Source of the DNA: Lachnospiraceae bacterium
GTDB taxonomy: Bacteria > Bacillota > Clostridia > Lachnospirales > Lachnospiraceae
Direction: 5' to 3'
Length of the DNA: 48,206 nt
NCBI GenBank assembly: GCA_017550425.1
Contig: JAFZPG010000001.1
Span: 1 to 48,206, forward strand
The translations under genes and the position numbers were made by a program. Within the stretch, counting starts at the first letter, position 1, and each line of letters begins with the position of its first letter. Positions 7,989-16,071 of the stretch are shown piece after piece. The notes below the pieces were generated by a model. It was not told the origin of the DNA and did no database searches. It saw only the letters and a list, made by a program, of their open reading frames with translations.

Positions 7989-8615
7989 TTACTTTTTGAA
8001 CAGATTCCCGAGGAGTCCGGTCACTGCATCCAGCGGACTTCCGGAAGATTTCTTTCCGGACGCAGGTTTTTTCGCCGAGCCGGTCTTTCCGGTGGAAGAA
8101 GTCTTCTTGCCGGAGGATGCCGGTTTCTTTGCGGACGATGCGGGTTTCTTACCTGAGGAAGGTTTCTTTCCGGAGCCGGACGGCTTCTCGTCCTTCTCTT
8201 CTTTCTCATCCTTCGCGGTGTTCGTAGACACGAGTCCCATCAGACCGGAAGTGAGTTTTCCCAGGTCGACCGCGCCCAAAAGCGAGGTGAGCATGCCCAG
8301 GTTTAAGCCGCCTGCAACGCCCGAAGAAGCATTGCCCGAGGATGAATTATTGGAACTGTTCGAAGAAGAACCGCCGCCGAGCGAACCGAGCAGCATGGGC
8401 GCTGCCGTGCTCAGGATGTTGGACGTCGTATTCTGGCTGACGCCACTGGCCTGCGCCACCTGCTGTGTCGTGGTCTGGTTACCGTTTGCCAGAAGCATGG
8501 GCAGGGCAGACGTCAGAACGCTGGTGACATCTTTCTTCGAAGCCTTCGTCTTTTTGCTGACCTGTTTTACCGTATCGTCGGTGATCAGACCGGATAATAA
8601 AGCTGAAAGATCCAT
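7989..8615 (-). CDS. DUF937/YidB-like protein with a basic low-complexity tail
   Basis: This 208-residue protein is in two parts. Residues 1-95 form an alpha-helical DUF937-like region (MDLSALLSGLI, ASKKDVTSVLTSALPMLLAN, VSQNTTSNILSTAAPMLLGS). The rest is low complexity: a Gly/Ser/Asn stretch, a short helix (LNLGMLTSLLGAVDLGKL), then a Lys/Pro/Ser/Gly tail of repeated KKPASSGKK-like units resembling eukaryotic or chlamydial histone-H1 tails. The protein ends LDAVTGLLGNLFKK. The start at 8615 is supported by AAAGGAGA. It has its own promoter and terminator and is divergent from a Lys/Ala-rich membrane protein. The cellular role of the family is not established. Confidence 0.75.
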   Translation of the reverse strand: MDLSALLSGLITDDTVKQVSKKTKASKKDVTSVLTSALPMLLANGNQTTTQQVAQASGVSQNTTSNILSTAAPMLLGSLGGGSSSNSSNNSSSGNASSGVAGGLNLGMLTSLLGAVDLGKLTSGLMGLVSTNTAKDEKEEKDEKPSGSGKKPSSGKKPASSAKKPASSGKKTSSTGKTGSAKKPASGKKSSGSPLDAVTGLLGNLFKK

Positions 8616-8656
8616 ATATCTCGTCTCCTTTTCCAAGTTCAGATTTATTTAACTTC

Positions 8657-8685
8657 ATTATCCACCGAACCTCATAAAAAGTCAA
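8657..8685 (-). promoter_or_regulatory. Promoter of the DUF937-like gene
   Basis: TTGACT (8680-8685) and GATAAT (8657-8662) on the minus strand with a 17-base spacer. It stands back to back with the plus-strand promoter at 8705-8733. Confidence 0.75.
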
Positions 8686-8704
8686 TAAATTTTGCTACTT
8701 TTCG

Positions 8705-8733
8705 TTGAAATAACACTAAATATGATATATAAT
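8705..8733 (+). promoter_or_regulatory. Promoter of the Lys/Ala-rich membrane protein gene
   Basis: TTGAAA (8705-8710) and TATAAT (8728-8733) with a 17-base spacer, about 75 bases upstream of the start at 8807. The two -35 boxes of this divergent pair are only about 20 bases apart, so one regulator could control both. Confidence 0.8.
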
Positions 8734-8806
8734 GGTCATATAGGTAATGAACGGCGGGAAACCGCCGGACGTGAACACAAAATCCAACATGAAGGAGTGT
8801 AATCTT

Positions 8807-9745
8807 ATGGCCGAGAAAAAAGAGACCGAAGGCGCTGCAAAGACCACTACAGCAAAGAAAACCACCACTGCTAAGTCTTCCGGCGCTAAAGCTTCCACTG
8901 CAAAGGCTGCTGCCGATAAAGCAGAGAAAGTAGTTGAAAAAGCTTCCGAAAAGGCGGAAGCAGTTGCCGAAAAGGCGGAAGAGACCGTAAAGAAAACGAC
9001 GGCGAAAGCTGCCGAAGAGAAACCCGCTGCAAAAGCATCTTCTGCGAAGTCTTCCAAGACTCCCGAGAAGCCTTACAGCACGGCCGGAGCCATGGAACGC
9101 CGGATCGGCGCTATCATCTGCTGGGTACTGGCCATCGCTTGTGAGATCTTCGCGATCTGCCTGTATACCGGTAAGATCGAGATCACATTCATGAACACCA
9201 TCGTTGCTTTGGTCATCCTCATTGTGGTCGATTTGATCCTGGTCATCATCGGATCCCTGCTTTGGAAGAAAGCAAATCACATTGACCCCGCATCGAAGAA
9301 GAATAAAGTTAAATTCTTCCTGTGGAACAACATGGGCGTTCTGGCCTGCATCATCGCTTTCCTGCCTTTCCTGATCATCATCCTTACGGATAAAGAAAAC
9401 AAGGATCCTCAGATGAAGAAGGTTGCCGGCATCGCCGTTGCGGTCGCACTTGTGATCGGCGTACTGTTCAGCATCGAGTGGAGCCCGATCTCTCAGGAAG
9501 AGAAAACCGCTCAGGTTCAGTATTCGGAACATGTATACTACACACAGTGGGGCAAAAAATACCATCTCTATGAAGATTGTTCCCACATCAACAACAGTGA
9601 CTCCAAGACAGAAGGCACCGTAGAAGAAGCTATCAACCATGGATGCAATGGTGTCTGCAAGACTTGCGCGGGCAAATATGCTGCCGCCAACCCCGGTCAG
9701 AGTTATTTTGACATTCAAGACGCTGTCGAAGGCGGAGCAAAATAA
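8807..9745 (+). CDS. Membrane protein with Lys/Ala-rich N-terminus and C-terminal His-Cys-CxxC motif
   Basis: This 312-residue protein starts with about 85 residues rich in Lys, Ala, Thr and Glu (AKKTTTAKSSGAKASTAKAA), an H1/AlgP-like disordered tail. Three to four transmembrane helices follow, around residues 101-120, 128-150, 180-196 and 207-224. The C-terminal soluble part has YHLYEDCSHI, then HGCNGVCKTC: a His/Cys plus CxxC pattern seen in short metal-binding modules at the ends of many clostridial membrane proteins. Start 8807 follows GAAGGAGTG at good spacing. It ends just before a terminator. Function unknown; the CxxC could bind zinc or act in redox. Confidence 0.7.
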   Translation: MAEKKETEGAAKTTTAKKTTTAKSSGAKASTAKAAADKAEKVVEKASEKAEAVAEKAEETVKKTTAKAAEEKPAAKASSAKSSKTPEKPYSTAGAMERRIGAIICWVLAIACEIFAICLYTGKIEITFMNTIVALVILIVVDLILVIIGSLLWKKANHIDPASKKNKVKFFLWNNMGVLACIIAFLPFLIIILTDKENKDPQMKKVAGIAVAVALVIGVLFSIEWSPISQEEKTAQVQYSEHVYYTQWGKKYHLYEDCSHINNSDSKTEGTVEEAINHGCNGVCKTCAGKYAAANPGQSYFDIQDAVEGGAK

Positions 9746-9757
9746 TATATGAATCGG

Positions 9758-9830
9758 ATCCATAGGATCCTCCGTTTGTCCGACACGGTCAGCAGACCGC
9801 ATACGCCAGACGGTGATCCTATGGATTTTT
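9758..9830 (+). terminator. Long-stem terminator between the membrane protein and mscS genes
   Basis: ATCCATAGGATC (9758-9769) pairs with GATCCTATGGAT (9815-9826), with further pairing of CCGTTTG and CAGACGG inside, then TTTTT. The mscS start is only about 30 bases beyond, so read-through here would control the channel gene. Confidence 0.75.
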
Positions 9831-9858
9831 ATACCCTAATTCAAAGGAGGTAATTCTT

Positions 9859-10758
9859 ATGAAGAGCAAAAAACCAGTTGTGATACGTCTTATCATTCTT
9901 ACCATCATTCTGGCTATCGCATTTACCGTCGGTTTTATCGGTAAATTCATCGACTTCGATAACATCGACGATATCTTCGGCAACGTAAACGGTGTGAAAT
10001 TCTTGTATCTCGTATGCATGATCGCCGGCGTTCTCTTTGTCGAGACCCTGCTCGTGCTTCTGCTCGGGCTGTTCAAACCGGAAAACCACCGCGCGCGCTC
10101 CGTGCTCTCCATCGTTTCGAGCATGCTGAAGTACGTGACCGCGATCCTGATCCTGTGCTGGGGCTTATCGATCCTCGGAGCCAATGTATCGACGATCGTA
10201 GCCAGTGTCGGGATCTTAGCTCTGATCGTAGGTTTCAGCGCAGAGAGCCTGATCTCCGATGTGGTGACCGGTACCTTCATGCTGTTTGAAAATCAGTACA
10301 ATGTGGGCGACATCGTGGAAGTCGACGGCTTCCGCGGCACCGTTTCAAACATCGGCATCCGCACCACCAGCATCACCGATCCGGGCGGAAACGTAAAGAT
10401 CATCAACAATTCTGCCATGCAGAACATCCTGAACCGCTCCGATAAGGTTTCCCGCAGCGTCAGCAATATCGGCATTCCTTATGCGACCGATCTCGAGAAA
10501 CTCGAGGCTTCGATCCCCGCGCTGATGGAGGAGATCTTCGCGAACCACCAGGACATCATGAAAGCAGCTCCGAGATATCTGGGCGTGCAGGAACTGGCCG
10601 ACAGCAGTGTCGTTCTCCGTTTCGTGGTCGATGTCGATGAAAAAGACATCTACACCGGCATGCGCGTGCTGAACCACGATCTGCTCCTCGGTTTCCGCAA
10701 GCTGAGCGTAGAGGTTCCTTTCCCGCAGATGGATGTGCATCTCGACAACAAAAAGTAA
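9859..10758 (+). CDS. MscS-family mechanosensitive ion channel
   Basis: This 299-residue protein lets ions out when membrane tension rises. Four hydrophobic helices appear near residues 8-28, 50-72, 82-104 and 107-128. The last is the pore-lining type, with SVGILALIVGFSAESLISDV. The MscS beta domain follows with NVGDIVEVDGFRGTVSNIG and NVKIINNS, and the C-terminal alpha/beta domain ends at the stop. AAAGGAGG precedes the ATG. It lies just after a terminator hairpin with no obvious promoter of its own and is followed 43 bases later by a membrane-anchored protein gene. Confidence 0.9.
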   Translation: MKSKKPVVIRLIILTIILAIAFTVGFIGKFIDFDNIDDIFGNVNGVKFLYLVCMIAGVLFVETLLVLLLGLFKPENHRARSVLSIVSSMLKYVTAILILCWGLSILGANVSTIVASVGILALIVGFSAESLISDVVTGTFMLFENQYNVGDIVEVDGFRGTVSNIGIRTTSITDPGGNVKIINNSAMQNILNRSDKVSRSVSNIGIPYATDLEKLEASIPALMEEIFANHQDIMKAAPRYLGVQELADSSVVLRFVVDVDEKDIYTGMRVLNHDLLLGFRKLSVEVPFPQMDVHLDNKK

Positions 10759-10801
10759 GCGGTCGCGATCTCCCATCGAAACCTGAAAGAAGGTGGCAAT
10801 T

Positions 10802-12373
10802 ATGGAATATACCCGATTACCGGATGAATACAACCTACCACCGGAAGAATACCAACCTGCGCGAGAGATCTGCGAACCGGCCCCCGAATTTCTTTGGAAT
10901 ACGCCCGCCGTTCATCCCGCATCCGCTGCGAAAGATCGCAGGCGACAGCGGGAACTCTTTCGAAAACTATGGGCACCGCTCGCCGCGACTGTCACTACCA
11001 TTATCATCGTATGGGCATCGTATAACTACGATCTCTTCGGACTCGATTTTCTGGGGAGTGACTCGGGAAAAATAACCCCGCCCCCGGGGATCGATATCGT
11101 CGTACCGACGATCCCGGTCGAGACGACGACCGAGCCGGTCGGTCCGGGTGACCCCACGGAGCCGGTGACACAGGAAGCCACAGAGGAACCTACCGAAGCT
11201 CCCACGATCGAGCCCACGATCTCGGAGGATGACCTCATGGCATCCCTCCTGCCTTGGTCCGAAGGATCGGTCAATGACGCGGAGGAGATGGTATTATTCC
11301 AATACATCATACAGGATTGGGATGGTAATTCATTTACCACATCCCTCTCCGACCCCGACCCGGCCTCCTCAGTCAAAGACTGGTGCAAGGAACGCGGCCT
11401 GATCTATAAGATGAAGTTCATGGAGGAACTCGAGCGGAACCGGACCTTCCTCGGCTATAAACTGAGTGAGGACGCGATCACTTCCGGCAGCGGCGACAGC
11501 CCCGACCGGCTCGTCCTGCTGGGCGGCACGATCTATGCAGTCTATAAAGAAGTGGTCCGCTACGAAACGCACATCAACAGCCACGGTCCCGGTTATTTTG
11601 AGATGGAGGGCGATGCAGCCTTCCCGATCCTCTCGCACCTCGCACCGGATTTTGCCGGTGTCTATACAGATAGCGGAATCCCCGAGGAATACATCCGCAT
11701 GGTCATCAATGGCGAGTCCTCTTATCGCTATCTTGTGATTGGCGAAACCTGGACTAAGCCTCCATTCAATCACTCTCTGGGCGACGTTCCAGGAGCTTCC
11801 TATGACGAGGCGACGAATACATTGACCCTGGAAAACTGCACCGCGGACGTCCTCGATGTCAACCTCATGGGCAATGGCTTCACGGTGAACCTGATCGGTG
11901 AAAACCGGATCGGCTTCATCCTCGTTTACGGCTACTACTATGGCGGCAGCATCACATTTACCGGCACCGGCTCTCTCGTGGTCAATGAAGATAAGACCAA
12001 CGATTTCGGCCTTATGATCGACGCTGAGATAAGCGAAAGCGTACTCATGGTAGATAAGGGCGTGGATCTGGAATTCTACGGATCAAAATATGCGATCGTC
12101 ATAGCCCGGACCACCATGGAACAGGCGATCTGGTTCCTGGGCAATGAAACCCTTATGTCCGGCGGTGTCCGCCAAAACGGACCGGTCCTCCAATACAACC
12201 TTCCGGTATTTGACGAAGACGGGAACCTCGTTATCGAAGATGGTAATATCGTAATGCGCCCTGCCACGATCGACGAATACTCGGAACTGGTAGAGAAGCG
12301 CTGCTACGACTACACCGTAGTAACCCCGGACGGAAATCCGGCAACCTCCGTATTCTTCGAACCGCGAAATTAA
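10802..12373 (+). CDS. Single-pass membrane protein with Thr/Pro-rich stalk, unknown extracellular domain
   Basis: This 523-residue protein has a cytoplasmic N-terminus of about 55 residues rich in Pro, Glu and Tyr, one membrane helix (PLAATVTTIIIVWAS, about residues 60-76), then a stalk rich in Thr, Pro and Glu (about residues 100-140) of the sort that spans a Gram-positive wall. The remaining ~380 residues are extracellular; the second half (TLTLENCTADVLDVNLMGNG, then a glycine-rich strand-turn pattern) looks like a beta-helix or carbohydrate-binding type fold. I do not recognise the family. Start 10802 has AAGGTGG; a GTG nine bases earlier is possible. It is likely co-transcribed with mscS. 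Confidence 0.65.
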   Translation: MEYTRLPDEYNLPPEEYQPAREICEPAPEFLWNTPAVHPASAAKDRRRQRELFRKLWAPLAATVTTIIIVWASYNYDLFGLDFLGSDSGKITPPPGIDIVVPTIPVETTTEPVGPGDPTEPVTQEATEEPTEAPTIEPTISEDDLMASLLPWSEGSVNDAEEMVLFQYIIQDWDGNSFTTSLSDPDPASSVKDWCKERGLIYKMKFMEELERNRTFLGYKLSEDAITSGSGDSPDRLVLLGGTIYAVYKEVVRYETHINSHGPGYFEMEGDAAFPILSHLAPDFAGVYTDSGIPEEYIRMVINGESSYRYLVIGETWTKPPFNHSLGDVPGASYDEATNTLTLENCTADVLDVNLMGNGFTVNLIGENRIGFILVYGYYYGGSITFTGTGSLVVNEDKTNDFGLMIDAEISESVLMVDKGVDLEFYGSKYAIVIARTTMEQAIWFLGNETLMSGGVRQNGPVLQYNLPVFDEDGNLVIEDGNIVMRPATIDEYSELVEKRCYDYTVVTPDGNPATSVFFEPRN

Positions 12374-12393
12374 TTAACGTATTTCATCCATTA

Positions 12394-12439
12394 AAACATG
12401 CGGGGGCCCGCTGCATATGCAGCGGGCCCCCGCATGTTT
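12394..12439. terminator. 46-bp perfect palindrome, likely bidirectional terminator
   Basis: Two 23-base arms with no unpaired centre: AAACATGCGGGGGCCCGCTG and its complement around CATATG. It lies between a plus-strand gene ending at 12373 and a minus-strand gene ending at 12504. The tails are AAA and TTT, so it can end transcription from both sides, though the T-tracts are short. Confidence 0.7.
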
Positions 12440-12465
12440 CCTCAATACTGTTGTTCTACACACAG

Positions 12466-12502
12466 ATAAACCAGTTTGTCCAAGTTGAACAAACTGGTTT
12501 AT
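12466..12502 (-). terminator. Hairpin after the histidine kinase gene
   Basis: A 14-bp perfect stem (ATAAACCAGTTTGT / ACAAACTGGTTTAT) with a 9-base loop, starting immediately beyond the kinase stop codon at 12504. The A/T-rich end of the stem may serve as the weak terminator. Confidence 0.55.
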
Positions 12503-12503
12503 T

Positions 12504-13403
12504 TCAGATCTCGATCAAAATCTCAAACATACCTTTCTCCGCTTCCGCGCGGATCTTGCCGCCCAGCAGTTCGGTGAACTGCTTCGCGATCGCGAGTCCC
12601 AGGCCGGAACTGCCGTTGGTGCGGGAAATGTCCGTCGTATAAAACTCATCGAAGACACGAGACACGTCGATCGAATCCGGACAGGGATTGGCAAAACTCA
12701 GCCGGTACCCATCTTCGGTCTTCTCGGCGCGGATCGTCAGATCCCCGACGCCGTGTTTCTTCGCATTACCGATCAGATTATCAAAGATACGCATGAGCAT
12801 CGCATAATTCGAGTCCAGCATCCATTTGCGCCCCTCGCACTGCAGGTCGATCTTACGACCGGCGGCGCAGAAATCGTCGTAGGCATGCGAGACCGCCTCC
12901 TCCAGCGCCTGCACCAGGTTCATCGGTTCCTTCTTCGGCGCCTCTCCGCGGGAAATGATCGACGAGAATTCAAAGAACGAATTGATCAGTTCCTCCAGGC
13001 GGACCAGGCGGCGCCGAACGATCTCGAGCTCGCGCTCCTTCTCCTCCTCCGACAGGTTCGAGTCCAAAACGAGGTTCATATAGCCCATGGCCGACGTCAG
13101 CGGCGTCCGTAGGTCGTGCGAGATATTCGTCAGCATCTGGTCGATCGTATGGCTGCGCCGGGCATACTCCACGCGGATCGTCTGCATGCGGGTCAGGAGG
13201 GAATTGACCGTTTTGATCAGGTCCGCCCCGAGCCCGTTCTCCGTGTGCACCAGCTGGTTCGTCGAGGCCCCGATCAGGTCCGAGAGCTGGCGGTCAATGC
13301 TTTTCATCTCCTTGCGTTGCTGCAGGAACAACACGAAAAACACGGCGCCCGCTGTAAAGCCGACCGCCGCCAGAAGGATCATGATCACCATAAATATGTC
13401 CAT
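12504..13403 (-). CDS. Sensor histidine kinase
   Basis: This 299-residue kinase has one strong N-terminal membrane helix (about residues 4-28, IFMVIMILLAAVGFTAGAVF) and no sizeable extracellular domain, as in intramembrane-sensing kinases of antibiotic-response modules. The HisKA dimer domain carries NISHDLRTPLTSAMGY with phospho-acceptor His96. The ATPase domain has DNLIGNAKKHG (N-box) and GSSGLGLAIAKQF (G2-box). The start at 13403 is chosen over 13433, which has no ribosome binding site. It follows the ABC permease gene after about 90 bases and probably partners the response regulator at 15373-16056. Confidence 0.9.
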   Translation of the reverse strand: MDIFMVIMILLAAVGFTAGAVFFVLFLQQRKEMKSIDRQLSDLIGASTNQLVHTENGLGADLIKTVNSLLTRMQTIRVEYARRSHTIDQMLTNISHDLRTPLTSAMGYMNLVLDSNLSEEEKERELEIVRRRLVRLEELINSFFEFSSIISRGEAPKKEPMNLVQALEEAVSHAYDDFCAAGRKIDLQCEGRKWMLDSNYAMLMRIFDNLIGNAKKHGVGDLTIRAEKTEDGYRLSFANPCPDSIDVSRVFDEFYTTDISRTNGSSGLGLAIAKQFTELLGGKIRAEAEKGMFEILIEI

Positions 13404-13443
13404 AAACCAGCCCTCTTTTCGTATGTTTTTCAAAAATGCGGAA

Positions 13444-13474
13444 GCATATGCCGAAGAGGACCTTCGGCATATGC
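13444..13474 (-). other. Stem-loop between permease and kinase genes
   Basis: A 13-bp perfect stem (GCATATGCCGAAG / CTTCGGCATATGC) around a 5-base loop. A short TTTTTG run follows 7 bases later on the minus strand, so it may be an attenuator that lowers kinase expression relative to the transporter. Confidence 0.55.
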
Positions 13475-13491
13475 CCGCGTCTTATATCCGA

Positions 13492-14268
13492 TCACAGTTC
13501 ACGTTTTTTGAAAGAACTGTATCCAAGCAGGAAAGTCAGAACCGTAATTGCAACACATGCGATCAGGATGTTCCGATAATACGATCCCATAAAATCGATC
13601 CCGCTTCCGATGTTATACATCACCGTGCTGACCTCATACCGAATCACTTTGCTCAGGAAGGAGAAATCCTTCAAGCCCGGAATAGCCATGCAGATACCGA
13701 GGATAACCTCGAATAAAAACGGTGCGATGATCATGACCGAGTTGTATGCCGCTCCCTTACGGAACAGGAAAGCAACCGTCACAAATACGCTCAGCAGCAT
13801 CACGATCAGCGGAAGCTGGCCCATGACCCGGGACATGTAAACTCCGAAATCGGCTCTTCCATAGTCCGAACGGAAGATCGCGTACAGACCGTAAAAACCA
13901 ACATTTACAACCAGGAAGACCAAAACGCCGTAAACTACGCAGATCACATATTTGTATACAAAGAAGCGCGACTTGCTGATCGCAGAACTGATGGTATTCT
14001 TAACGATGTGGTCGGAAAACTCGCCGACCACGATCGAGAACACGGGCATCAACAAAAAGAAATAGAAATTGAAATTACCCATCAAAAACATGATGTCTTT
14101 TGTATAGGTCGGCATTTCGTCCGTGTCGATCCCGACTCCCAAGCCGATAGCGCCGATAGTATTTGTAGCAAGATCCAGGATAACGACCAGAAGGATCAGA
14201 CCCCAGAAAATATAGAAACCTTTGGTTTTTGTGAGGCGGTATTTCTCCGCGCGAATCATGTTGATCAT
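13492..14268 (-). CDS. ABC-2 type transporter permease
   Basis: This 258-residue membrane protein has six predicted helices: GFYIFWGLILLVVILDLA near the start, NFYFFLLMPVFSIVVGEF, YVICVVYGVLVFLVVNVGFY, LPLIVMLLSVFVTVAFLF, SVMIIAPFLFEVILGICMAI and a last one, NILIACVAITVLTFLLG. A cytosolic N-terminus reads MINMIRAEKYRLTKTKGFY. This is the layout of BcrB/lantibiotic-immunity permeases. The start overlaps the ATPase stop as ATGA, with GGAGGAAG before it, so the two are translationally coupled and form one transporter. The substrate is unknown; peptide antibiotics are usual for the family. Confidence 0.85.
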   Translation of the reverse strand: MINMIRAEKYRLTKTKGFYIFWGLILLVVILDLATNTIGAIGLGVGIDTDEMPTYTKDIMFLMGNFNFYFFLLMPVFSIVVGEFSDHIVKNTISSAISKSRFFVYKYVICVVYGVLVFLVVNVGFYGLYAIFRSDYGRADFGVYMSRVMGQLPLIVMLLSVFVTVAFLFRKGAAYNSVMIIAPFLFEVILGICMAIPGLKDFSFLSKVIRYEVSTVMYNIGSGIDFMGSYYRNILIACVAITVLTFLLGYSSFKKREL

Positions 14269-15182
14269 CTTTCTTCCTCCTCGATCACTTTCTTGAAATA
14301 CTCTTCCAGCGAAATACCGGTCTCGAAGATCTGCGATACCTCGATGCCGCTCTGAACGAGCGAACGGTTCAGGCCGGCGGTCTGCAAGTGCTCATCGTAA
14401 ATGCGGATCTCCCCATCGTCGATGACCTTGAAGTTCTTGATCTGATGATCCCTCTCGAGGATAACGCAGGTGCCCTTAACATCGTTTACACGAAGGACGG
14501 TCGCGCGGCTGCACTCATTGTCCAGTTCCTCTTTCGAGATCTCTTTGAGCACACGTCCGTGGTCAATGATCAGGAAGCGGTTTGCCAAAGCGTAGAGTTC
14601 GGAAAGAATGTGGCTGGAAATCATCAGCGTCATGCCTCTCTCGTGTGCCAGCATGTGGAACGTATCACGAAGTTCCGCAATGCCGATCGGGTCCAGACCA
14701 TTGATCGGCTCATCGAGAACGACGAGGTCCGGATTATCCATGATGGCAAATGCAATGCCGAGGCGTTGCTTCATACCCAGCGAAAAAGTCTTGAATTTCT
14801 TATTCTTAGCATCCTGCAGATTAACGAAATCGAGTACCTCGTCGATCTTCGACAGATCTGCGATGCCTTTCTGATAACAATAGTAGCGAAGGTTCTGATA
14901 AGCGGTCATGTTCTCGAAGAACGCCGGGTTCTCGATCAGGCAGCCGACACGGCGGCGGATCGATGCGGAGTCCTTTGAAGCCTTTCCGAAGATCTCATAA
15001 TCGCCGTCGGTCTGGTCGGTCAGACCTGTCAGTATCTTCATGGCCGTCGTCTTGCCGGCTCCATTCCGTCCGATCAGACCGTAGATATCCCCTTGGTAAA
15101 TGGTCATGTTCGCGTTCTCAAGCGCCGTGAACGAACCATATTTCTTAGTAAGATTATGCGTCTTGATAACTACATCGCGCAT
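14265..15182 (-). CDS. ABC transporter ATP-binding protein (BcrA-like)
   Basis: This 305-residue ATPase has Walker A GRNGAGKT (38-45), the signature FSLGMKQRLGIA, Walker B LVVLDEPINGLDP and the H-loop in MISSHILSE. The C-terminal ~80 residues form the extra domain typical of BcrA-type exporters. Start 15182 follows AAGGAGGAAAGAAAC; upstream in-frame ATGs lack a site and would enter the promoter region. The stop overlaps the permease start. With the neighbouring kinase and regulator it forms a four-gene resistance or export module. Confidence 0.92.
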   Translation of the reverse strand: MRDVVIKTHNLTKKYGSFTALENANMTIYQGDIYGLIGRNGAGKTTAMKILTGLTDQTDGDYEIFGKASKDSASIRRRVGCLIENPAFFENMTAYQNLRYYCYQKGIADLSKIDEVLDFVNLQDAKNKKFKTFSLGMKQRLGIAFAIMDNPDLVVLDEPINGLDPIGIAELRDTFHMLAHERGMTLMISSHILSELYALANRFLIIDHGRVLKEISKEELDNECSRATVLRVNDVKGTCVILERDHQIKNFKVIDDGEIRIYDEHLQTAGLNRSLVQSGIEVSQIFETGISLEEYFKKVIEEEER

Positions 15183-15239
15183 GGTGTTTCTTTCCTCCTT
15201 AAGTCTCGGCATTGCCGTGTGTTTGTTTCTTACATGTAC

Positions 15240-15295
15240 ATCATAACAGCCATGTCTAAACAAACCCTTAAGACAATCCTTAAGAAAGTCTTATG
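15240..15295 (-). promoter_or_regulatory. Candidate response-regulator-controlled promoter of the ABC operon
   Basis: Three six-base boxes, CTTAAG (15267-15272), CTTAAG (15279-15284) and CTTATG (15290-15295), lie 11-12 bases apart, roughly one helical turn, as in OmpR-family direct-repeat operators. A TATGAT (about 15240-15245 on the minus strand) could be the -10, with no good -35, which would suit an activated promoter. Binding by the adjacent regulator is inferred. Confidence 0.45.
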
Positions 15296-15372
15296 ATTGA
15301 TACCAGGCTCGAAAAGTACCGAACGTGCATGCTTGCATACATAGGACGAAGCGATCCGTAGTATCACACAAC

Positions 15373-16056
15373 TTACTTCTTAAGTCGGTATCCGATGCCC
15401 CAAACGGTCTCGATATACTCTTCGTTCGGGTTGCATTCCTTTAACTTCTTGCGCAATTTACTGATATGTACATTCAGCGCGTTATCATCCACGCCATCAT
15501 CATAATTCCAGATCGAATCATAGATCATACTCTTCGTGCACGTGCGGTTGCGGTTGCGCACGAACAGTTCCAACAGCGCGTACTCGATCGCGGTCAGCTC
15601 GGCATCCTTGCCGGCGCACTGCACCGAGTAGTCGTCCGTGTTGATCTCCAGATCCTTAAACGTTAATATGTTTGCCTTTGCGGGCAATGCTGCCTGCCCC
15701 GCCGCACGAAGCCGCGCCGTGATACGCGCCAGCAGTTCCTCGTTCTGGAAGGGCTTCGTCACATAATCATCCGCCCCCAGCGACAACAAATCCACTTTCG
15801 ACATCACATCCGTGATCGCACTCAACACGATCACCGGCGCCTTCGATTTCTCCTTTATCTCTTCCAGGATCTCGCTTCCGTTCTTCCCCGGAAGCATCAG
15901 ATCCAGCAACGTCAGATCCACGGAAGCATCGCACACCAAAAGCGCCTCCGTCCCGGAGTACGCGCTTACCGTCTCATACCCGTTTTTTGCCAGCAAGATC
16001 CGCAGCACATCCTGGATCTGCACATCATCTTCAACGATCAAAATCTTCGGTGACAT
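15373..16056 (-). CDS. OmpR/PhoB-family response regulator
   Basis: This 227-residue regulator has a receiver domain (ILIVEDD acidic pocket, phospho-acceptor Asp52 in LLDLMLPG, conserved Thr/Ser in VIVLSA, Lys101 in YVTKPF) and a winged-helix DNA-binding domain (about residues 128-227) ending NVHISKLRKKL and TVWGIGYRLKK. A GGGAAAAGGA site precedes the ATG. It lies 190 bases upstream of the ABC ATPase gene, and the gap holds CTTAAG repeats it may bind. The AT-rich lipoprotein gene ends just 15 bases before its start, so it may be read from that transcript too. Confidence 0.93.
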   Translation of the reverse strand: MSPKILIVEDDVQIQDVLRILLAKNGYETVSAYSGTEALLVCDASVDLTLLDLMLPGKNGSEILEEIKEKSKAPVIVLSAITDVMSKVDLLSLGADDYVTKPFQNEELLARITARLRAAGQAALPAKANILTFKDLEINTDDYSVQCAGKDAELTAIEYALLELFVRNRNRTCTKSMIYDSIWNYDDGVDDNALNVHISKLRKKLKECNPNEEYIETVWGIGYRLKK

Positions 16057-16071
16057 TCCTTTTCCCTTTTC

